Positions 41,605 through 50,201 of a DNA stretch of 64,000 nucleotides are shown in pieces. This stretch comes from Streptomyces sp. XY006 (GTDB taxonomy: Bacteria; Actinomycetota; Actinomycetes; Streptomycetales; Streptomycetaceae). The DNA lies in the NCBI RefSeq assembly GCF_002237655.1, contig NZ_NOKT01000031.1, positions 43,370-107,369 of the forward strand. The letters are read 5' to 3'. How positions within the stretch are numbered: position 1 is the stretch's first letter; each line of letters opens with the position of its first letter. Both the position numbers and the translations under genes were made by a program. The notes under the pieces were generated by a model. It was given only the letters and a program-made list of their open reading frames with translations. It searched no databases and was not told where the DNA came from.

Positions 41605-42555
41605 GTGGGCCGACGCAATGGCGCAGCGGAGTCGGGGGCGAGTACGGCCGCCGTGTTCGGAGAGGTGCTGCGGCACTTCCGCGAGGCCGCGCTGCTCACG
41701 CAGGAGGCTCTGGCGCGGCAGATCCCGTGCGACCGCTCCCACGTGGCCCGCGTGGAGGCCGGTACGCGGGTGCCGCAGGAGTCCTTCGCCAAGGCGTGCG
41801 ACGAACTCCTCTCCACGGGTGGGGTGTTGGCGCGGCTGTGGGCGAGGATCGACTGGTACCCGCAGGTGGAGCATCCCGACTGGTTCCGGCGACGCGCCGA
41901 GATGGATGAGGAGGCCATCGCTCTCCGGGAGTACCAGGAGCGTGTCATGCCGGGTTTGTTGCAGACGGCGGACTACGCCCGGGCGTTGTTCTCCTTGCTC
42001 GTCAGCGGGGAGGAAGTGGAGGAGCGCGTGCGGGCTCGACTGAGTCGGCAGCAGCGCTTCCTTGCGGATGAGGGCCCGCTCTACATCGTCGTCCTCGACG
42101 AGAGCTGCCTGCGCAACATGATCGGCAGCGCGGCCGTGATGCGGGACCAGTGCGCCCACTTGCTCAGCGTCGGCAAGCGACCCAACATCCGCGTCCAGGT
42201 CGCACCGGCCGGCCGCCTCGGCTTGTTCCGTCCCAGCGGATCCATGTCCCTCATCAAGCTGCCTGACGGGCACGACTGGGTCTATTCGGAATCGCTGGAT
42301 CGCGGCCACTTCAACGACGATCCGACCCTCTTCGCGCGGCACAGCCGCACCTATGATGTGCTCAGGGCGGACGCCCTGTCAGCTCCCGAGTCCGCCGCTC
42401 TGATCCGCGAGACGATGGAGAGGTACGCGCATCATGGACCGGACCGAGCTCACCTGGGTCAAGAGCAGCTACAGCGACGCCAACGGCGGCAACTGCATCG
42501 AAATAGCCCCCGGTTACGACGAAACCGTTCCCGTCCGCGACAGCAAGAACCCTGA
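41605..42555 (+). CDS. XRE regulator with DUF5753, overlong
   Basis: A 316-residue protein: HTH (GEVLRHFREAALLTQEALAR and CDRSHVARVEAGTRVPQE) followed by the DUF5753 domain (YQERVMPGLLQTADYARALF to LFARHSRTYDVLRADAL). Such proteins form regulator pairs with DUF397 proteins in Streptomyces. The natural end is expected near ETMERYAHHG (about 42,434), but the frame runs on 122 bp through the DUF397 gene with an Arg-rich tail, suggesting loss of the original stop. GTG 41605 follows CGGAGGGGG. Confidence 0.88.
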   Translation: MGRRNGAAESGASTAAVFGEVLRHFREAALLTQEALARQIPCDRSHVARVEAGTRVPQESFAKACDELLSTGGVLARLWARIDWYPQVEHPDWFRRRAEMDEEAIALREYQERVMPGLLQTADYARALFSLLVSGEEVEERVRARLSRQQRFLADEGPLYIVVLDESCLRNMIGSAAVMRDQCAHLLSVGKRPNIRVQVAPAGRLGLFRPSGSMSLIKLPDGHDWVYSESLDRGHFNDDPTLFARHSRTYDVLRADALSAPESAALIRETMERYAHHGPDRAHLGQEQLQRRQRRQLHRNSPRLRRNRSRPRQQEP

Positions 42556-42616
42556 CGGACCGGTCCTGGTCGTGACCCGGTCCGCCTGGTCCGCGTTCCT
42601 GTCCGCCCTGCTCTGA
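42434..42616 (+). CDS. DUF397 protein
   Basis: A 60-residue protein with the DUF397 signatures LTWVKSSYSDANGGNCIEIA and VPVRDSKNPDGPVLVVTRSA. Members partner with the XRE-DUF5753 protein of the preceding gene, with which it overlaps by 122 bp. ATG 42434 has GGAGAGG 10 nt upstream, inside the regulator gene. Confidence 0.92.
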   Translation: MDRTELTWVKSSYSDANGGNCIEIAPGYDETVPVRDSKNPDGPVLVVTRSAWSAFLSALL

Positions 42617-42617
42617 G

Positions 42618-42962
42618 CTACTGCCCGCTCAGCATCTGCAGGATCCGGTTCGCGGCCTCCGCGACCGGCTGCCCCACGGCCCCCACGGCCGCCGCGATCG
42701 CCGCGACGGCCATCAGCGCCCGGTGCCGCTCCTGCGGCGGCGCCGTGTCCGCGGCCAGCACCGGCAGGGACTCGTCGATGAGCTGCACGCTGGGCTGCGG
42801 CAACTGCTCGCGCAACTCCCGTACGCCCTGGAGCAGTTCGGCCAGGGCCAGCCGCAGCGCGGGGTCCGGCTCGCCGGTCGCGCCGTGCTTCACGATGCCC
42901 GTGTTGCCGCTGCCGCCGTGCATATTGACGTTGTCGCCGTAGTAGTAGTTGTTGCCGCTCAT
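42618..42962 (-). CDS. Small helical protein with GDNVNM motif at its N-terminus
   Basis: A 114-residue protein. The first 22 residues, NNYYYGDNVNMHGGSGNTGI, repeat almost the same motif that ends the preceding gene; the remainder is helical (LRLALAELLQGVRELREQLP, then VAAIAAAVGAVGQPVAEAAN). ATG 42962 overlaps the stop of the DUF6232-like gene (ATGA), so the pair is co-translated. Function unknown; a homotypic interaction between the shared motifs is suggested by the arrangement. Confidence 0.75.
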   Translation of the reverse strand: MSGNNYYYGDNVNMHGGSGNTGIVKHGATGEPDPALRLALAELLQGVRELREQLPQPSVQLIDESLPVLAADTAPPQERHRALMAVAAIAAAVGAVGQPVAEAANRILQMLSGQ

Positions 42963-43564
42963 GCCGCGATCCCCACGTTGCCGGTGCCGCCGTACATGTT
43001 GACGTTGTCGCCGAAGTGGTAGTTCGACGGCGAGTTGATCGTGAGGCGCTCCACCGTCACCTGGAACTCGGTGTCGGGGTTCTCCAGCGCGCCCGCGACG
43101 TAGCCCACCAGCCGGTCGAGGTGCTGCGGGTCCCGGCTGGTGACCATCGCGGTGGACGGGCCGGCCGTCTCGACGGCGAGGACGTAGTGCGACTGGGCCG
43201 TCACGACGGAGAGCATCTCCACGAAGAAGTAGATCAGCGCCGCGATCGAGCAGATCCACACGAAGACCAGCAGACCGCCGGCCGCCGACTCGTCGGCGAG
43301 GTAGGTCAGGCCGCCGATGATCGACAGGCCGATCGCCACGGCGAGGGTGATCCCGGCGCGGGTCAGGAAGCGGAAGACCGCCTCCTTGCGCTTGGGGTGG
43401 AGCGTGAAGGTGTAGACCCGGGCGATGTTCCGCAGCGGGTAGGCGGCACCGCCGACCCATAACAGGCGCTTGTGGACGCGGAGTTCGACGTCGGTCAGGG
43501 CGCGGGGCGGAGTGGCGGGCGGGGGCGGGACGTCCCACTGCCCGGGTGGCTGCTGCGTTTCCAT
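42959..43564 (-). CDS. DUF6232-like membrane protein with C-terminal GDNVNM motif
   Basis: A 201-residue protein: a Pro-rich start, a soluble segment, two close hydrophobic helices (GITLAVAIGLSIIGGLTYL and GGLLVFVWICSIAALIYFF), a second soluble domain (VVTAQSHYVLAVETAG to NPDTEFQVTVERLTI), and the final NYHFGDNVNMYGGTGNVGI motif. ATG 43564 has GGGGG 6 nt upstream. Matches the DUF6232 type common in Streptomyces; function unknown. The end overlaps the next gene, which begins with the same motif. Confidence 0.8.
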   Translation of the reverse strand: METQQPPGQWDVPPPPATPPRALTDVELRVHKRLLWVGGAAYPLRNIARVYTFTLHPKRKEAVFRFLTRAGITLAVAIGLSIIGGLTYLADESAAGGLLVFVWICSIAALIYFFVEMLSVVTAQSHYVLAVETAGPSTAMVTSRDPQHLDRLVGYVAGALENPDTEFQVTVERLTINSPSNYHFGDNVNMYGGTGNVGIAA

Positions 43565-43669
43565 GGAGTCCCCCTGAAGGCCGGTGAGCACGAGGTGACC
43601 GCGGTCACTGTGGGAACACCATTGACGACCATGCGTGCCAGGAGGGCAACCCGTTTCTCACAAGCCCGG

Positions 43670-43990
43670 TCAGGACTCGTCGCGCCGGGGGTCGTCGTCC
43701 TTCTTCTTGTCGTCGTCGAGGGACTTAAGGAAGTCGGGGTTGTCGTCCGGCGCCACCCACTGCTGCCGGGAGCGGCCGCCCCGGACGCCGGACCAGCCCT
43801 CGGCGGCCGGGCTGCGCTTCTTGCCGGCGATCAGCCAGGAGATCGAGCCGACGAGCGGGAACAGCAGCACGAGGATCGCCCACAGCGGCTTGGGCATGTG
43901 GCGGATGTCGTCGTCCTTGGTGCTGATGCAGTCGATGAACGCGTACACGCTCAGCGCCAGCGGCACGAGGAACATCAGTACCCGGAGCAT
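43670..43990 (-). CDS. PLDc_N-type two-helix membrane protein
   Basis: A 106-residue membrane protein with two helices (LMFLVPLALSVYAFIDCIST and LWAILVLLFPLVGSISWLIAG) and an acidic/Lys-rich tail (DDDKKKDDDPRRDES). The hydrophobic part is the phospholipase-D-nuclease N-terminal (PLDc_N) family, which without a PLD domain is of unknown function. ATG 43990 is the start that begins the first helix. It is divergent from the ubiD-like gene with a 67-bp spacer. Confidence 0.82.
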   Translation of the reverse strand: MLRVLMFLVPLALSVYAFIDCISTKDDDIRHMPKPLWAILVLLFPLVGSISWLIAGKKRSPAAEGWSGVRGGRSRQQWVAPDDNPDFLKSLDDDKKKDDDPRRDES

Positions 43991-44057
43991 GCGCGGCCTC
44001 TCAGCAAAGCGGTGGGTGGTTCCAGGCCAGCGTAGCCGCTCGGGGATACTGGACCCC

Positions 44058-45509
44058 ATGGCTTACGACGATCTTCGCTCCCTGCTCAGGGCGCTGGAGC
44101 GCGAGGGCGACCTCAAGCGCATCAAGGCCGAGGTGGACCCGTACCTGGAGGTCGGGGAGATCGTCGACCGGGTGCAGAAGTCCGGCGGCCCGGCGCTGCT
44201 CTTCGAGAACGTGCGCGGGTCGAGCATGCCCCTCGCGATGAACGTGTTCGGCACCGACCGGCGGCTGCTGAAGGCCCTGGGCCTGAAGTCCTACGCGGAG
44301 ATCTCCGAGCGGATCGGCGGGCTGCTCAAGCCCGAGCTGCCGCACGGGTTCGTCGGCGTGCGGGAGGCCTTCGGGAAGCTCGGCGCGATGACGCACGTGC
44401 CGCCGAAGAAGGTGAAGGACGGCCCCGTGCAGGAGGTCGTGCTGACCGGGGACGACGTGGACCTGGAGCGGCTGCCGGCGCTGTTCACCTGGCCGAAGGA
44501 CGGCGGGTCGTTCTTCAACCTGGGGCTCACCCACACCAAGGACCCGGAGAGCGGCGTGCGCAACCTGGGCCTGTACCGGCTCCAGCGGCACGACAAGCGC
44601 ACCATCGGGATGCACTGGCAGATCCACAAGGACAGCCGGAACCACTACCAGGTGGCGGCCCGGCGCGGTGAGCGGCTGCCGGTCGCGATCGCCTTCGGCT
44701 GCCCGCCCGCCGTGACGTACGCCTCCACCGCGCCGCTGCCCGGGGACATCGACGAGTACCTGTTCGCCGGGTTCCTCGCGGGCAAGCGGATCGAGATGGT
44801 CGACTGCAAGACCGTCCCGCTGCAGGTGCCGGCGCAGGCGGAGGTCGTGATCGAGGGCTGGCTGGAGCCGGGCGAGATGCTGCCCGAGGGGCCGTTCGGC
44901 GACCACACCGGCTTCTACACGCCGCAGGAGCCCTTCCCGGCGCTGAAGATCGACTGCATCACGATGCGGAAGCGGCCGCTGCTGCAGTCGATCGTCGTGG
45001 GCCGCCCGCCGACGGAGGACGGGCCGCTGGGCCGGGCGACGGAACGCTTCTTCCTGCCGCTGCTGAAGATCATCGTGCCGGACATCGTGGACTACCACCT
45101 GCCGGAGGCGGGCGGCTTCCACAACTGCGCGATCGTCTCGATCGACAAGAAGTACCCCAAGCACGCGCAGAAGGTCATGCACGCCATCTGGGGCGCGCAC
45201 ATGATGTCGCTGACCAAGCTGATCGTGGTCGTCGACTCCGACTGCGACGTGCACGACCTGCACGAGGTGGCCTGGCGGGCGCTGGGCAACACGGACTACT
45301 CCCGGGACCTGAGCATCGTCGAAGGCCCCGTCGACCATCTGGACCACGCCTCCTACCAGCAGTTCTGGGGCGGCAAGGCCGGGATCGACGCGACGAAGAA
45401 GTGGCCCGAGGAGGGCTACACGCGCGACGGCGGCTGGCCCGACATGGTCGAGTCGGACCCGGAGACGGCGGCGAAGGTGGACCGCCGCTGGAAGGAGTAC
45501 GGCCTGTGA
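44058..45509 (+). CDS. UbiD-family decarboxylase of menaquinone synthesis
   Basis: A 483-residue prenylated-FMN-dependent decarboxylase. Features include GGPALLFENVRG (substrate region), NLGLYRLQRHDKRTIGMHWQ, the metal/cofactor stretch PEGPFGDHTGFYTP with the catalytic Glu side of the E-R-E set, and the trimeric C-terminal helix DPETAAKVDRRWKEYGL. Needs the flavin cofactor from a UbiX-type enzyme, encoded here at 47,730. In the Streptomyces futalosine pathway such an enzyme is proposed for 1,4-dihydroxy-6-naphthoate decarboxylation. It overlaps mqnP by 4 nt. Confidence 0.93.
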   Translation: MAYDDLRSLLRALEREGDLKRIKAEVDPYLEVGEIVDRVQKSGGPALLFENVRGSSMPLAMNVFGTDRRLLKALGLKSYAEISERIGGLLKPELPHGFVGVREAFGKLGAMTHVPPKKVKDGPVQEVVLTGDDVDLERLPALFTWPKDGGSFFNLGLTHTKDPESGVRNLGLYRLQRHDKRTIGMHWQIHKDSRNHYQVAARRGERLPVAIAFGCPPAVTYASTAPLPGDIDEYLFAGFLAGKRIEMVDCKTVPLQVPAQAEVVIEGWLEPGEMLPEGPFGDHTGFYTPQEPFPALKIDCITMRKRPLLQSIVVGRPPTEDGPLGRATERFFLPLLKIIVPDIVDYHLPEAGGFHNCAIVSIDKKYPKHAQKVMHAIWGAHMMSLTKLIVVVDSDCDVHDLHEVAWRALGNTDYSRDLSIVEGPVDHLDHASYQQFWGGKAGIDATKKWPEEGYTRDGGWPDMVESDPETAAKVDRRWKEYGL

Positions 45510-46408
45510 GTTCCGCTTCCGCCGCGATCCCGCAGCCGGGCCGCACCAAGGCCTTCCTGCGGCTGGTGATGATCGAGCACTCGGTCTTCGCGCTGCCCTT
45601 CGCGTACATCGCCGCGCTCACGGCGATGTACCAGTGGGACAAGAACATCCACTGGGGCAAGCTGCTGCTGGTCACCGTCTGCATGGTCGGCCTGCGCACG
45701 TTCGCCATGGCGGTCAACCGGATCATCGACCGGGAGATCGACGCGCGGAACCCGCGCACGGCGCAGCGGGAGCTGGTGACCGGCGCGATGTCGGTGAAGC
45801 ACGCCTGGACGGGTGCGCTGATCGCCCTGGCGGTCTTCCTGGGCGCGGCGGCCCTGCTGAACCCGCTGTGCCTGGCGCTGGCCCCCATCGCCGTGATCCC
45901 GATGGTGGTCTACCCCTACGGCAAGCGGTTCACGAACTTCCCGCAGGCCATCCTCGGCCTGGCCCAGGCGATGGGCCCCATCGGCGGCTGGCTGGCGATC
46001 ACCGGCTCCTGGTCCTGGGACGCGGTCATCCTCGGCCTCGCCGTCGGCATCTGGATCGGCGGCTTCGACCTGATCTACGCCTGCCAGGACGTGGAGACCG
46101 ACCGCGAGATCGGCGTCAGGTCCGTCCCGGCGCGCTTCGGCATCCCGGCGGCGATCTGGGGCGCGCGGGTCTGCCACGCCCTGACGACGGCCCTGTTCGT
46201 CTGGTACGCCCTGGCCACGGACGCGGGGGCCTTCTTCTGGCTGGGCCTGCTGATCGTCGCGGCGGCGTTCCTCTACGAGCACTCCATCGTCCGCCCCCAC
46301 GACCTCTCCCGCGTGAACAGGGCGTTCTTCAGCGTCAACGGCTTCATCGGCATCGCCCTGTTCGTGTGCGCCCTGCTGGACCTCCTCGTGCGAGGTCTGA
46401 CCGTGTGA
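45506..46408 (+). CDS. mqnP: Menaquinone prenyltransferase MqnP (UbiA family)
   Basis: A 300-residue polytopic membrane prenyltransferase (about eight helices). The two Asp-rich prenyl-diphosphate motifs are NRIIDREIDARN and YACQDVETDREIG. It prenylates the naphthoate intermediate of the futalosine pathway. GTG 45506 overlaps the ubiD-like stop (GTGA), so the two enzymes are co-translated. It ends 46 bp before the Uma2 gene. Confidence 0.95.
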   Translation: MSSASAAIPQPGRTKAFLRLVMIEHSVFALPFAYIAALTAMYQWDKNIHWGKLLLVTVCMVGLRTFAMAVNRIIDREIDARNPRTAQRELVTGAMSVKHAWTGALIALAVFLGAAALLNPLCLALAPIAVIPMVVYPYGKRFTNFPQAILGLAQAMGPIGGWLAITGSWSWDAVILGLAVGIWIGGFDLIYACQDVETDREIGVRSVPARFGIPAAIWGARVCHALTTALFVWYALATDAGAFFWLGLLIVAAAFLYEHSIVRPHDLSRVNRAFFSVNGFIGIALFVCALLDLLVRGLTV

Positions 46409-46454
46409 CTACGGTGCGGCCTACCATCGGGTGCAGGATCCCAAGGAGGCCGCC

Positions 46455-47027
46455 ATGACCGTCTCGGACATCGACCGCCTGCACTCGCAGCTCAGCAAGC
46501 TGGAGGACATGTTCCCCGGCTATCTGACGGAGATTGTCGAGGGCAGCATCGTGATGAACCCGGTCAGGCCGTTCCACGGGAAGACCATCCAGCGGCTGTG
46601 GAACATCGTCGAGGGACAGCTGCCTCCCGAGTGGGCCCTGGTGAGCGACGTCGCCTTTCCGTTCGACGACGCCAACGAGTTCTGCCCCGACCTCGCCGTC
46701 ATCCCGGCGGAGGCGGAGGACGAGAACCACAGTGCATACCCGGCGGATCTGATCGAGCTCGTGGCCGAAGTGGTGTCCCCGGAGAGCATTCGCCGCGACT
46801 ACGAGGTGAAGCCTCGCTGGTACGCCTCCCGCGGTATCGCCAACTACCTGGTCCTCGACCCGCTCCAAGGGCACCTCGTGACCATGTGGAACCCCGGCCC
46901 CGACGGCTACCGCGGGCGCGACACCCTTCCGTACGGTCACGAACTGACCCTCGACTCCCCGCTCGGCAAGCTGATCATCCCCACCACCCACCTGCCGGTC
47001 GACCGCAAGGCGCGCGACCGTGGCTAG
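46455..47027 (+). CDS. Uma2-family putative nuclease
   Basis: A 190-residue PD-(D/E)xK-fold protein (Uma2/DUF820): GSIVMNPVRPFHGKTIQRL, the Asp of EFCPDLAVIP and the Glu-x-Val of ELVAEVVSPESIRRDYEVKP. These proteins are abundant in cyanobacteria and actinobacteria; their role is unknown. ATG 46455 follows AAGGAGG. It ends tail-to-tail with the rhomboid gene: both stop codons share the palindrome CTAG at 47024-47027. Confidence 0.88.
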   Translation: MTVSDIDRLHSQLSKLEDMFPGYLTEIVEGSIVMNPVRPFHGKTIQRLWNIVEGQLPPEWALVSDVAFPFDDANEFCPDLAVIPAEAEDENHSAYPADLIELVAEVVSPESIRRDYEVKPRWYASRGIANYLVLDPLQGHLVTMWNPGPDGYRGRDTLPYGHELTLDSPLGKLIIPTTHLPVDRKARDRG

Positions 47028-47638
47028 GGGCGTTCCTCCCAGGTGAGGGCTCGGCTCGTCACCCGGCGGCGGAAGACGAACGCCGCTGCCACCCCCGCCA
47101 GGAGGCCCAGGAGGTGGCCCTGCCAGCTGATGGCCGTCTGGGTCGGGGCCAGGCCCGACAGGATCGAGCCGCCCCAGATCGCGGCGATCAGGACGCCGGC
47201 CAGGATGCCCCAGGGGCGGCGCTCCACGAAGCCGGTGACCAGGAGGAAGCCGAAGAGACCGAAGATCAGGCCCGACGCGCCCGCCGTGTTCGTGTGCGCC
47301 GGGGATATGAGCCAGACGCCCAGACCGTCGACGAGGACGATCAGCGCGCAGACGAGCAGGAAGCGCCGGAGCCCCGAGAGCGCCGCCAGGAAGCCGAGGA
47401 CCAGCAGCGGCAGCGTGTTGGACATCAGGTGCGCGAAGCCGAAGTGGACGAAGGCCGACGGGACGACGTCGGTCAGCTCGGACGGCTCGCGCGGGGTGAT
47501 GCCGAAGCGGTCCAGCGCGTGACCCGTCGCCACGTCGACCACTTCCAGCAGCCACAGCAGGGCGATCCAGGCCACCATCAGCTTGCCCGCGGCCAGCGCG
47601 CGGTCGCTCGCCGACCGGCCTTCACGCGGACCCGGCAT
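47024..47638 (-). CDS. Rhomboid intramembrane serine protease
   Basis: A 204-residue six-helix protease. The catalytic Ser is in TAGASGLIFGLFGFL (GxSG) and the His in SWQGHLLGLLAGVAAAFVF; the oxyanion-region Asn/His are in FGFAHLMSNTLPLLVLG. ATG 47638 (MPGPREGRSASD) is supported by position; a longer frame upstream crosses the divergent ubiX-like gene. Convergent with Uma2, divergent from the ubiX-like gene by 91 bp. Substrate unknown. Confidence 0.92.
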   Translation of the reverse strand: MPGPREGRSASDRALAAGKLMVAWIALLWLLEVVDVATGHALDRFGITPREPSELTDVVPSAFVHFGFAHLMSNTLPLLVLGFLAALSGLRRFLLVCALIVLVDGLGVWLISPAHTNTAGASGLIFGLFGFLLVTGFVERRPWGILAGVLIAAIWGGSILSGLAPTQTAISWQGHLLGLLAGVAAAFVFRRRVTSRALTWEERP

Positions 47639-47729
47639 GGCGACCCCCAGTGCTCGCTCGTCCCCTTTGAGCAACGCCCCGTACCCCTTGGCCGGTTCCC
47701 ACCCCGCGGCGCCGGATAGGCTCGGGGTC

Positions 47730-48416
47730 GTGAACCCAGTCAAGCCAGGCGAGACGCCGCGTACGCCTTGGATCGTAGGGGTGTCCGGTGCCTCCGGCAC
47801 CCCGTATGCCGCCGCCGTGCTGCGGGCCCTGCTCGCCGCCGGTGAGAGCGTCGACCTCGTGGTGTCCCGGGCCTCCCGGCTCACCCTCCTCGACGAGACG
47901 GGCATCTCGTTCCGGGACGCCCATTGGCGCGACGACCTGCGCGAATGGCTCGCCCGGGGCGCCGACGGCAAGCCGGACACCTTCTCCGTCGACCTCGACG
48001 CCGTACGGCACTGGAGCGCCGGCGACCTGGCCGCCGGACCCTCCTCGGGGTCGTACCCCACCAAGGGCATGCTCATCGTGCCCGCCTCGACGGCGAGCGT
48101 GGCCGGGGTCGCGCTCGGCCTGTCGAAGGACCTGTTGCAGCGGGCGGCGAGCGTGACCCTCAAGGAGGGCCGCAGGCTGGTCGTGGCCGTACGGGAGACC
48201 CCGCTGAACGGCCAGACCCTGCGGCACCTGGTCACCCTCGACGACGCGGGCGCGACCGTGGTGCCCGCCTCACCCGCCTTCTACGCGGGCGCGACGCACA
48301 TCCAGGACCTGGTGGACTTCGTCGCCGGACGCGTACTCGACGCGGCGGGCGTGCCGCACACGCTCTACCGCCGTTGGCAAGGTGAGCTCGGCGGCGGAGC
48401 ACACCGCGCCGGCTGA
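47730..48416 (+). CDS. UbiX-family flavin prenyltransferase
   Basis: A 228-residue enzyme that makes prenylated FMN for UbiD-type decarboxylases. The FMN-binding start is IVGVSGASGTPYAAAVLRAL, followed by MLIVPASTASVAGVALGLSKDLLQRAA and VVAVRETPLNGQTLRHLVTL. Belongs functionally with the ubiD-like gene 2.2 kb to the left. GTG 47730 begins 91 bp from the divergent rhomboid gene. Its pairing with MqnP and MqnE in one neighbourhood supports a role in menaquinone synthesis. Confidence 0.93.
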   Translation: MNPVKPGETPRTPWIVGVSGASGTPYAAAVLRALLAAGESVDLVVSRASRLTLLDETGISFRDAHWRDDLREWLARGADGKPDTFSVDLDAVRHWSAGDLAAGPSSGSYPTKGMLIVPASTASVAGVALGLSKDLLQRAASVTLKEGRRLVVAVRETPLNGQTLRHLVTLDDAGATVVPASPAFYAGATHIQDLVDFVAGRVLDAAGVPHTLYRRWQGELGGGAHRAG

Positions 48417-48474
48417 GCGGACACACCGGAACTCATCGGACCACAGACAACTTCAGCGGAAGGCTTCGATCGCA

Positions 48475-48930
48475 ATGGACGCGGTGGACAGGCAGCTCAT
48501 CCAGGCCCTGAGGGAGAACGGCCGGGCCTCCTACGCGGAGCTGGGACGCCTCGTCGGCCTGTCGGGACCCAGCGTCACCGACCGCATCAACCGGCTGGAG
48601 GCGGCCGGCGTCATCACCGGCTACCGGGCCACCGTCGACGCGGCCTCGCTCGGCCTCGGCGTCACCGCCCTCATCGGCATCTCCCTGTCCGACGCCACGG
48701 ACCACGAGGACGTGGCGCAGCGGCTGCGCGATCTCTCGGAGATCGAGGACTGCTGGTTCATCGCGGGTGACGACTCGTACATGCTCAAGGTGCGGGCGGC
48801 GGACGTGGACGGCCTGGAGAAGATCATCCGGCGGCTCAGCGGGACCAAGGGCGTCTCCCGGACCCGTACGACCATCGTGCTCTCCACGAAGTGGGAGAAC
48901 CGGGTCGGGGAACTGCCCGAAGAGGTCTAG
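48475..48930 (+). CDS. Lrp/AsnC family regulator
   Basis: A 151-residue regulator: an N-terminal HTH (MDAVDRQLIQALRENGRASY and LVGLSGPSVTDRINRLEAAG) and a C-terminal RAM ligand-binding domain (VTALIGISLSDATDHEDVAQ, GDDSYMLKVRAADVDGLEKI). It sits between the ubiX-like gene and mqnE and may control the menaquinone genes; the effector is unknown. ATG 48475. Confidence 0.93.
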   Translation: MDAVDRQLIQALRENGRASYAELGRLVGLSGPSVTDRINRLEAAGVITGYRATVDAASLGLGVTALIGISLSDATDHEDVAQRLRDLSEIEDCWFIAGDDSYMLKVRAADVDGLEKIIRRLSGTKGVSRTRTTIVLSTKWENRVGELPEEV

Positions 48931-48967
48931 TCGTACGGTTGGGACGTCTCCGTAGAAAGGTGTGGGC

Positions 48968-50131
48968 ATGGATCTCGGGCTCAAGCGCGAGCTGGAGGAG
49001 AAGGTCAGGGCCGGTGAGCGCCTGACCCGTGAGGACGGCATCGCGCTGTACGAGTCGGACGACCTGGCCTGGCTCGGCGGCCTCGCGCACGAGGTGCGCA
49101 CGCGCAAGAACGGCGACGTCGTGCACTTCAACGTCAACCGTCACCTCAACATGACGAACGTGTGCACGGCCTCCTGCGCGTACTGCTCCTTCCAGCGCAA
49201 GCCGGGGGAGAAGGACGCGTACACGATGCGCATCGAGGAGGCCGTCAAGCTCGCCAAGGCGATGGAGTCGGAGAACCTCACCGAGCTGCACATCGTCAAC
49301 GGGCTCCACCCGAACCTGCCGTGGCGGTACTACCCGCGGTCGCTGCGGGAGCTGAAGGCCGCCCTGCCGAACGTGTCGCTGAAGGCCTTCACGGCCACCG
49401 AGATCCACCACTTCGAGACGATCTCCGGGATGAGCGCGTCCGAGATTCTGGACGAGCTGATCGACGCGGGTCTGGAGTCGCTGACCGGCGGTGGCGCGGA
49501 GATCTTCGACTGGGAGGTCCGGCAGCACATCGTCGACCACCGCACGCACTGGGAGGACTGGTCCCGGATCCACCGGCTGGCGCACGAGAAGGGCCTGAAG
49601 ACCCCGTGCACGATGCTGTACGGGCACATCGAGGAGCCGCGGCACCGGGTGGACCACGTGCTGCGGCTGCGCGAGCTGCAGGACGAGACCGGCGGCTTCC
49701 AGGTCTTCATCCCGCTGCGCTACCAGCACGACTTCGTCGACATGAAGGACGGCAAGGTCCGCAACCGGCTCCAGGCCCGGACGCAGATGGCGACGGGGGC
49801 GGAGGCGCTGAAGACCTTCGCGGTGTCGCGGCTGCTGTTCGACAACGTGCCGCACGTGAAGGTGTTCTGGGTGATGCACGGCGTGCAGACCGCGCAGCTG
49901 GCGCTGCAGCACGGTGCGGACGACATGGACGGGTCGGTCGTCGAGTACAAGATCACGCATGACGCGGACAACTTCGGCACGCCGAACAAGCTGACGCGTG
50001 AGGACTTGCTCGACCTCATCCGTGATGCCGGGTTCCGGCCCGTGGAGCGGAACACGCGGTACGAGATCATTCGGGAGTACGACGGGCCCGACCCGTCGAT
50101 TCGCGATGCGCCGCAGGCCATGCGGGTGTGA
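48968..50131 (+). CDS. mqnE: Aminofutalosine synthase MqnE
   Basis: A 387-residue radical-SAM enzyme of the futalosine menaquinone pathway, which joins chorismate-derived 3-enolpyruvylbenzoate to SAM to give aminofutalosine. The iron-sulfur motif is CTASCAYCSFQRKPGEKDAY (CxxxCxxC), followed by ELHIVNGLHPNLPWRYY, GGGAEIFDWEVRQHIVDHRT and IPLRYQHDF. ATG 48968 has GAAAGG upstream and a 37-bp gap from the Lrp gene. Its presence confirms that this host uses the futalosine rather than the classic route. Confidence 0.95.
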   Translation: MDLGLKRELEEKVRAGERLTREDGIALYESDDLAWLGGLAHEVRTRKNGDVVHFNVNRHLNMTNVCTASCAYCSFQRKPGEKDAYTMRIEEAVKLAKAMESENLTELHIVNGLHPNLPWRYYPRSLRELKAALPNVSLKAFTATEIHHFETISGMSASEILDELIDAGLESLTGGGAEIFDWEVRQHIVDHRTHWEDWSRIHRLAHEKGLKTPCTMLYGHIEEPRHRVDHVLRLRELQDETGGFQVFIPLRYQHDFVDMKDGKVRNRLQARTQMATGAEALKTFAVSRLLFDNVPHVKVFWVMHGVQTAQLALQHGADDMDGSVVEYKITHDADNFGTPNKLTREDLLDLIRDAGFRPVERNTRYEIIREYDGPDPSIRDAPQAMRV

Positions 50132-50153
50132 GTGCGGCTTTCCGCGCGTGGGG

Positions 50154-50183
50154 GTTGCTCGCGCAGTTCCCCGCGCCCCTGAG
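50154..50183. repeat. Streptomyces intergenic repeat (GCGCAGTTCCCCGCGCCCC)
   Basis: The stretch GCTCGCGCAGTTCCCCGCGC followed by CCCTGA matches a short sequence I know as recurring in many intergenic regions of Streptomyces genomes (often seen as GGGGCGCGGGGAACTGCGCG on the other strand). Only one copy is in this window, so the repeat nature rests on recall, not on this sequence. Confidence 0.5.
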
Positions 50184-50201
50184 GTGGGTACCCGGAAGGG
50201 C

